The notes beneath the pieces are model-generated. The model made no database searches and was not told the DNA's origin. It saw only the letters and a program-made list of their open reading frames with translations. Shown here one piece after another: positions 63,901 to 64,000 of a stretch of DNA of 64,000 bases. How positions within the stretch are numbered: the stretch's first letter is position 1; each line of letters starts with the position of its first letter. The stretch is from Datnioides undecimradiatus (Eukaryota > Chordata > Actinopteri > Lobotiformes > Datnioididae), in the NCBI GenBank assembly GCA_008933995.1, contig WARS01000007.1, positions 5,638,923-5,702,922 on the forward strand, written 5' to 3'. A program made the translations under genes and the position numbers.

Positions 63901-64000
63901 GCTACTCAAAAGCATCCCAGAGGAGGAAAGTAACGCAATGATGAAACCTGTGCTGGCATAAAAAATACGATCATGTACAGAATGAAATAGCAATATAGTC

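Larger units (their letters stand above)
61942..64000 (+). other. vav2: vav2 intron downstream of the acidic-region exon (partial)
   Basis: The intron starts with gtaagt and runs to the window edge. It holds a dispersed repeat (61983-62226), an RFX-like X-box in an enhancer-like stretch (62530-62860), a poly-T run (63495-63517) and a second enhancer-like stretch (63570-63900). The next Vav exon, which should encode the DIYDCV-type second tyrosine motif, was looked for and not seen. Confidence 0.82.

Overview
This window is vertebrate, almost certainly teleost, genomic DNA. It is dominated by non-coding sequence with many CA/TG microsatellites, CpG depletion outside a few short patches, no bacterial-style coding density, and copies of dispersed repeats that I recognise from percomorph fish genomes.

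The only protein-coding gene I can support is vav2 (a Rho/Rac guanine nucleotide exchange factor) on the + strand. Two short exons carry it: 53101-53159 encodes the end of the calponin-homology (CH) domain, and 61873-61941 encodes the start of the acidic autoinhibitory region, including the first regulatory tyrosine. Both have canonical splice sites and compatible phases (2 into 2), and their conceptual peptide matches VAV2 better than VAV1 or VAV3. The upstream exons (first part of the CH domain) and downstream exons (rest of the acidic region, DH, PH, C1, SH3, SH2) were not found and presumably lie outside the window.

Layout: 1-53100 is intron, more than 53 kb long. It holds simple repeats, two opposite-facing copies of one dispersed fish repeat (23611-23770 minus, 44530-44973 plus), a long perfect hairpin inside a tandem duplication (16850-16928), an exact 22-bp triplet (43047-43112), a seven-copy degenerate tandem repeat (52540-52860), and several stretches that look like conserved non-coding enhancers. 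53160-61872 is an 8.7-kb intron with a LINE-tail fragment, another dispersed repeat and, just before the acceptor, a (GT)22 tract followed by a T run. 61942-64000 is the start of the next intron and contains a dispersed repeat and two enhancer-like stretches.

No tRNA, rRNA, CRISPR array, autonomous transposon or provirus was seen. The longer open reading frames (up to 238 codons) look like chance ORFs. The most interesting biology is the unusual splice-acceptor architecture of the second vav2 exon, whose skipping would stay in frame and remove a regulatory tyrosine.
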